Shown here: in pieces, positions 58,231 through 64,000 of the stretch
Position numbering within the stretch: the first letter of the stretch is position 1
Layout of the letters: each line of letters starts with the position of its first letter
Source: Medicago truncatula
Taxonomy: Eukaryota > Streptophyta > Magnoliopsida > Fabales > Fabaceae
Reading direction: 5' to 3'
DNA: 64,000 nucleotides
NCBI RefSeq assembly: GCF_003473485.1
Contig: NC_053045.1
Span: 41,954,494-42,018,493 of the forward strand
Position numbers and translations under genes: made by a program
The notes under the pieces: model-generated
Database searches by the model: none
The model's input: only the letters and a program-made list of their open reading frames with translations
What the model was told of the DNA's origin: nothing

Positions 58231-60665
58231 CTATACACCAACTTTTCCATGTCTGTGAATATGACTTTTCCAGCTATAACTCTCGGATTTTTCATCATCG
58301 TCATCTTCCATGCTATCACCTTCAGTTGGTGATGTCCCTCCCCGGGATCCTGTAGCTAAATGAAGTGGACTCTGTGGAGAACCAGACGCCGTACTGCTAC
58401 CTTTGGAAGAGTCATTGTAATGTTCTTGAGGCATCCATAAACCTCCAAGAACTACAACAGACTGATCAGTACCACTTGCAGCTGGAACTCTCCGCGTATG
58501 AAGTCGGTATTTCTGCAATAATAATCAAGAATCATATGTCAAACATCCAATTCAAACTTGATAACACAACCAAATCTCAATCCTACATGCCTCATAACCA
58601 GATACCATGAATGCACATACAATATGATACTCATCATAATCATAAATACCATCTAGTATACCTCGTTTATATCTGCGACTGAGGATACTTTGATAGCAAC
58701 ATAACATAATTAATACTGTATTAAATTTACTATATCATAACCATCATCAAACACCTAGTAACTAAGCTTAATAAAGCATGCAGTTAAGAGGAGAAAAATA
58801 AAAAGAATACTAAAAACTTACTTGCAAATGGCTCTTCACTTCATCATTAGTCAGGCCATCAACTTGCATGAGTTCTCTAATTTGCTTTGGAGTTGCTGCT
58901 GCAGTTAAAACAGTTAATTAGACAAATGAACCAAACAAGATGTAATGTTATTACAGCATACCAAAATTATGTATGCAAAATGCGAAGGCATACCAAGACT
59001 ATGTATGCAAAATGCAAAGGCAAATCATTTGGGCTTGATAGACCTACATGTTTTATGGTCTTAACCTTCCGATTCTTAAGGAAAGGAGGGCCGGCTAATC
59101 CATAGTTTGGTTGGGAGGTTATTAATCTGATCAAGGATTGTTCCGGCCAAGATTTGAATTCGGGATAGACCTACAAATTGATTTGTCTATACATAACACT
59201 CCTATTTGTCTCCTGGCTGATCTAAATTTAAGCAATCCCCAACTTTACCCGTGAACTAAACAGAACAAACATTTTATTTAAAATTTCACATCAACACAAC
59301 TTCAAGCATCAAATCCTTAAATGTTTAAGACTAGCATTCAGTTTCAGCACATCCATCAATTCACTAATCTATAACATTTCCAAATTGGTCAAAATTGAGT
59401 GTTTTGAAACCTCACAGCACAATTACATAAGATATTAAATATAAGTACATTTCTAATTTAAGAAAGTGAGACATATGCTACATCACAAAAACAGTAAAGT
59501 TTCAAATTCATACCTTGAGAACCTCCAAGCTTCTGCAACGCATTAACAAATCTCCGGTGCAATTCCGGTGACCAGCATCTCCTCTGTTTCCTAGAAGTCT
59601 GCTGCGGCTGAAGCGGCGCAGCACGCAAACTCGGCTGCACGGTAGGAGGAGACGACGACGAAACTGCCCTGTTAGAACTGCTTCTTGATCCCCTCGAACC
59701 AAATCCTTCTCTCAAACTCTTCACCTCAGGAGTCAGAAAAGAGAGCCTATTCCTAACAGGTTCTTCCTTCTCTTCTTTAGGCGCTGATAATGTCACTGTT
59801 GTCACAGGAACAGAAGAATACGCTGAAAAAGGCATAAAAGCACTTCCTCCATTTCTATTACTACTACAAGATTGAAAAAGGTCTTCAGCTACAGTCACAG
59901 ATTGTCCTTCCTCCCTTTTCTGTAATCACCAAACAAAAACAAAACCCTCATTAAGATTATTGTTGCAAGTTTTTCTTGTTTAATTTTTAGGAATAAACAA
60001 TAGTGTTCCTTTTTTTTAGTACCTTGGTTGTTTCTAATTTATTAAGTTTATGATGATGATGATGATCAGAGACATTATTATTAGAAGTTGTTGTGTTGTT
60101 ATTCCATAACTGAACAGAACTCATCCAATTCTTCTTATCTTTGCTGCATTCATTGTTGTTGTTCTTGTCTCTATCATTATTTTTATTCTCTTCACTTTGA
60201 TCAATCTCTTTCTTCAAAGGAATAAACTCTTCCAAAACTGGCACAGAATTTTTACTTGTACATTTTTCCAATTCCTCCTTCAAAACCAAAATTGCTGCAA
60301 AAAAAAAAAAAACAAAATAAACCCATTAGCCCCATTGAATCAAAAACTACAAAAGTTGTTAACTTTATTAAAAACCCAGATAAAAAATTGAAAAGGGTAT
60401 CATAAAAAATAGAAAAAAACGAAGATGATATTGGAAAGGAATACGAACCGTCGTTTAAGAGGAGCATGGAGAGAGGTAGTTCACGTTTGAAAGCATCGAT
60501 CTTATTGAGTTCATCTTCGAGTCTGGAGAGGAAATCATGGAGTTTAGAGAGTTTATCGGAGGTGGTTTGGATTGTGGAAAGGTGAAAGAGGAAATTAGCG
60601 ATGGTTTTGGGAACGAAAGTTGGTCTTAAATCTAAACTAAGTTCTGCAGGAACAACACAACCCAT
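58231..60665 (-). CDS. HHO: GARP-family transcription factor, HHO/HRS1 (NIGT1) type
   Basis: Five exons: 60665-60449, 60294-60023, 59919-59514, 58898-58822, 58512-58231; 417 codons plus stop, all GT-AG. An N-terminal EAR-like LSLDL (residues 10-14) suggests a repressor. Residues 35-90 are a charged helical region ([28 protein letters not shown]) as in the family's oligomerisation domain. Asn/His-rich and Ser-rich linkers follow. The GARP Myb-like DNA-binding domain covers 274-332 ([45 protein letters not shown]). The tail is Ser/Gly-rich with an acidic MEDDDDEK. In Arabidopsis, proteins of this group respond to nitrate and phosphate and repress nutrient transporter genes; the same role here is an inference. 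Intron 3 (58899-59513) is the longest and contains a degenerate repeat (59030-59180). Confidence 0.95.
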
Positions 60666-60697
60666 TGGATCTTATTATGATGAATAGATTTGGATCG

Positions 60698-60731
60698 TTG
60701 AAGAAGAAGAAGAAGAAGAAGAAGAAGAAGA
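60698..60731. repeat. AAG microsatellite in the HHO leader
   Basis: About eleven AAG units on the plus strand (CTT on the coding strand), 35-65 bp upstream of the start codon. CTT tracts are frequent in plant leaders. A second tract (ATT)n lies at 60808-60825. Confidence 0.8.
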
Positions 60732-60781
60732 TTCTTGTTGAGGAGTTAAAAGGGAAATAGTGAGAAGAAGATGTGATGGGA

Positions 60782-60789
60782 TTTATATA
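60782..60789 (-). promoter_or_regulatory. TATA box of the HHO gene
   Basis: TATATAAA on the minus strand, 117 bp upstream of the ATG, giving a leader of about 85-90 nt that would include the CTT tract. Confidence 0.55.
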
Positions 60790-61131
60790 AAATGAGGAGA
60801 GTGAGATTATTATTATTATTATTGTTGTTGTTATGAAATGAATTAATAATAATATAGATAGATAAGAATAATAATAATAATGTAATGTAATAAGAAGAAA
60901 GAAGTGGATTAGATGTGAATGTGAAATTAAGGATGCGGAGATTCTTCTTTATTTATTTATTTGTGCAGAAGAAGAAGAAGAGATTGAGAGAGAAAGCAAC
61001 GACGAATGAGGATTTGTGAGTCACTTTCGGCTCATCGCGTATTTAATCCAACTTTCACTGCTTTATCACTTCAAAACCTTATTTGAGGAGGGTAATAATG
61101 TTATAGTAAATCATATTATTTTTATATGGAA

Positions 61132-61159
61132 CTAGTTACAAACCCGTGTTCGCACGGGT
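61132..61159 (-). mobile_element. Candidate Helitron 3' terminus
   Basis: On the minus strand a GC-rich hairpin (CCCGTGCGAACACGGG, 61158-61143) is followed after 7 nt by CTAG (61135-61132) and then T. Helitrons end in a short hairpin close to CTRR and insert before T. The 5' TC end was not found. Confidence 0.55.
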
Positions 61160-61504
61160 TCAATAACGTATTCGATAAAAAAAAAATTTGAAAGAAGAGA
61201 TGTTAAAACGACGGAACATTGTGATTCATCATAAAATATGTATGAGCTGATTAAGAGAACATATAATCAGTTTATGAGATTAGGAATTGATATAATATTT
61301 AGGATGAAAACTATTGGAACCAATAAAGGAATCAATGATGTGTGAATTTACATATTATCCAAAATTATAAAAAAGAGTTTTGTTGTAATACCCATATTTA
61401 CATCAAATGAAATCAAGCAAAGAAGTAGCATTAGTGAGTGAAGATAATCTGGTCTAGGATTAAAGTTAAGGTGATATGTTGAAAGTGTGGATCATGAACA
61501 CCAA

Positions 61505-62400
61505 ATCTTTATTTGGAAACGACTTGAACGTGCATATTTTTAGGTGGCTTCTCTAGATAAAAAATTAACTTATCACCTACCTCTAACATATGTTATCGGC
61601 AAAATTTGAACCATTGGCCGCCTAAGTATTTTTTATAACTTGCTCTCTTTGTCGTTATCAAGCGACACTTATACCTTTTTTGAACTTGTTTGTCGATGAG
61701 TGTGATTGTTTTCCGTGTTTCTTTTAGAAATGTCATTGATATCTCATTTTAGAAGTGCTAGGTACAAAACAAATTGCAGTGTTAATTAGAAGTTATATAT
61801 ATGTACATTTCTAAAACATTTACCAAAGCATTGTAAAGATTTACTGTAGGAAAATAGCATGTTTTATTTTTCTCAAGAGATTAGGAAAACAACATTACAA
61901 TTAACATGATACTAATTGGAACCAATGAAGGAACCAACAATGTACAGATTAACGTTACATAATAGTTAGATTTATAAAAGAGATTGCAAGTTTCATAGAT
62001 TAACCAAAAAGGAATTTTTGCCAATACTTACATCAGACAAAATGAAAAGAACAAATGACATCCCAAAGTCAAGATAGTTTACGACTATAGTCCAAAGCGA
62101 TACATCAAAATAGTAGAAGTTAAAATAGTTCAACAACAAAGATCTACTTTGGAACAACTCGAATTTACCACCTTCTTCCATCACTCGTTATCTGTGACTT
62201 TTCAAGATCAAAGATGAGCTTACCACCTTCTTCCATCACTCGTTATCTGCAGAAATTGAACCACTGCCCACCCAAGTAATTTTCATAGCTTGCTCTATCG
62301 GCGGTAATGAGATGACAGTTATACTGTCTCTGTGTCTGGTTATCAATGAGAGTGATTGTTTTGCGCTTTCCTTTCATAATTGTTCTTGACACGTCGTTTG
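61505..62400 (-). pseudogene. Two tandem B3-domain remnants
   Basis: Downstream repeat (61735-61505): TRKTITLIDKQVQKRYKCRL, then YLGGQWFKFCR, stop, HMLEVGDKLIFYLEKPP. Upstream repeat (62400-62150): PNDVSRTIMKGKRKTITLID, YLGGQWFNFCR, stop, RVMEEGGKLIFDLEKS. The pattern (Leu-Pro start, GxWxxFxRxxxLxxGDxxxF) is the plant B3 DNA-binding fold. Both have TAA at the same position. The second also has a 54-bp tandem duplication (62166-62195 again at 62220-62249) that creates another stop. No start, no intact frame: a pseudogene or captured fragment. Confidence 0.6.
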
Positions 62401-64000
62401 GGAAATGCTAAACAGGAAAATAACTGCAATATTAGTCTAATGCATATTTACATGGATAAGATGTATGCGAATATAGTTACATATAATTTATAAAATAAAG
62501 GTAGCATAACTGATTTTAAGCTAAAGAAAATGTAACATGACTTCTAATTTATCATCATATTATCTTCCTATAAAGTCTAGATAAATACATGCATGTACAA
62601 TATATGCACCCCGTTGACCAATTAACATTGTTGAAACAAATGGAAAATTAAGCATCACTTCCGCATGTGCATATATAGCCAGCACCATTTGACATTGATG
62701 TCTTCGAACATTTGGTACAACTCTCATAATACAATCCAAACTGGTTATGATTGAATTTAGTTGTTTTCCAAATAGTGATGCAGTATGTTTCCTAACACAA
62801 ATTATGCACATGAAATAAAGAATAATGCAATATATATTTTTAATTTGTGCGTAAAAAAACTCAAAGCATGTTTGTGCATAAAAAAAAGCAGACATTGACT
62901 AAGTTTATAAATTCAGCAATTGCCCTAACATGTGACTGTTAGGAAAAATCGTTGTACGAAGTACGTTGAGAAGAAGTCGAACTCTGACTTAAGTTTTAAC
63001 TGAAGTTTGACTCTGAGCTTGAGAAGTGTTAAACTCATGACAACAATTCAAGAAACATGGTCAAAAAACAATCAAATCGGATTGTGAAATAATAAGTTAC
63101 TCTAACACTGTATTGTGAAATCATAATGCAAACTTGCTAAGTCTTAAACTTCTCAACAACCAGATGATGTAGGTTGATGAGCAACCTCGAACCTGACCAA
63201 TTGTTACATATATTTGGGTTGTCATTGACTACAAAATGGAAGCAAGGAACTCGAGGTAAATAGATGGTAAATGATAAAGCTACGGAGTATTTTTCCCATA
63301 GTGTTACATCAACTATATTCCCACTACATAAGGAAAGACATTTTTCGGGTCATTATCAAACTTATACAAAATTCTATCATCTGATGTCTATAAAATAGAA
63401 AATAATACATTTTCTATTTAGCAATATTTAGTTTTTTTGAATAAGAAAAAGATATGCATAGTTTGTTACGATACAAAGGTGCAATATATATATAAAAGAT
63501 AAGTATAATTTTTTTAGGTATTTATACCTTTTATGTGTATATATATATATAACATAAGCATAATTTTTTTAGGCATCTATACCTTTTTTGAAGAAAAGAC
63601 ATCTACAATTTTACTTTTAATTAAAATCAAAATTTTATAAAAATTATACGCATTAGCGTAACAAAAAAAGACACACATAAAGTATTACTCTAAACACTAA
63701 TATGTGTGTCTGTATATTTGCGAGGTTGAAGAAAGAAAAAAAAAATATTCAGTATCATTAAATGATAGCGTAAATAAAAATATTTGTGAGGTTGTTATAA
63801 TTAAACGATATTTAAATTAAATATATAAGTGATAAAAAGATAATAAAATTTCTTTGAAAAAAAGGTAATAAAATTAAATGGAACCTCCTTTAAAAAATTA
63901 AATGGAACGGCTAAAAAAATTAAATGGAAGAAAAAAAAACATATTGAAATATAATATTTGAAAATAAAAGAAAAGGTTCCCAACGTGAATTGAAGAGAGA
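62401..64000. other. Intergenic region at the right window edge
   Basis: No gene supported. The 111-codon open frame at 62560-62895 shows no domain. 63490-63600 contains two copies of a TAAGYATAATTTTTTTAGG word about 65 bp apart. The rest is AT-rich. Confidence 0.45.

Noticed and set aside
61143..61158. Hairpin as a transcription terminator
   Set aside because: This is a plant nuclear sequence; the nearby CTAG and family resemblance fit a Helitron end better.
62560..62895. 111-codon minus-strand frame
   Set aside because: Cysteine- and Ile-rich random-looking text with no family resemblance.

Overview
The window is nuclear DNA from a higher plant, most likely a legume and probably Medicago-like. 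The genes have short GT-AG introns, the DNA is AT-rich, and the spaces between genes are filled with Stowaway-type MITEs, MULE-like foldback elements, hAT-like elements, LINE remnants, tRNA-derived SINEs and a solo gypsy-type LTR. The species is an inference from repeat style and protein similarity; it was not looked up.

Layout. (1) 0.1-13.5 kb: a tandem array of four minus-strand two-exon genes for secreted phytocyanin-like (cupredoxin) proteins, each with its own TATA box and a shared upstream block. (2) 15.5-18.6 kb: a complete eight-exon minus-strand cyclophilin-40 (SQUINT-type) gene of 361 codons with two unusual active-site residues. (3) 18.8-27 kb: repeat-rich, with a LINE carrying perfect target-site duplications and a three-layer nest (Stowaway MITE, then a MULE-like foldback element, then a solo LTR). 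(4) 28.5-28.9 kb: a small single-exon membrane protein gene of unknown function. (5) 29-37 kb: repeats only, several with exact target-site duplications. (6) 37.6-40.3 kb: a possible RNase H-fold gene, followed by a broken F-box/FBD gene at 41.3-41.9 kb. (7) 42.5-45.3 kb: a ten-exon LARP6-type RNA-binding protein gene (404 codons). (8) 45.7-56 kb: a second repeat-rich stretch with nested MITEs, minisatellite-like tandem repeats, a large hairpin element carrying DUF1639-like gene pieces, and an LTR-like remnant. (9) 58.2-60.7 kb: a five-exon GARP/HHO (NIGT1/HRS1-like) transcription factor gene (417 codons). (10) 61.1-62.4 kb: a candidate Helitron 3' end next to two tandem, broken B3-domain pieces.

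The intact genes are ordinary nuclear genes with no sign of acting as one pathway. The four phytocyanins are the only cluster. The four gene models given exon by exon (CYP40, LARP6, HHO, phytocyanins) were checked by hand: exon lengths sum to whole codon numbers and every junction is GT-AG. No tRNA, rRNA, CRISPR array or microRNA could be supported.
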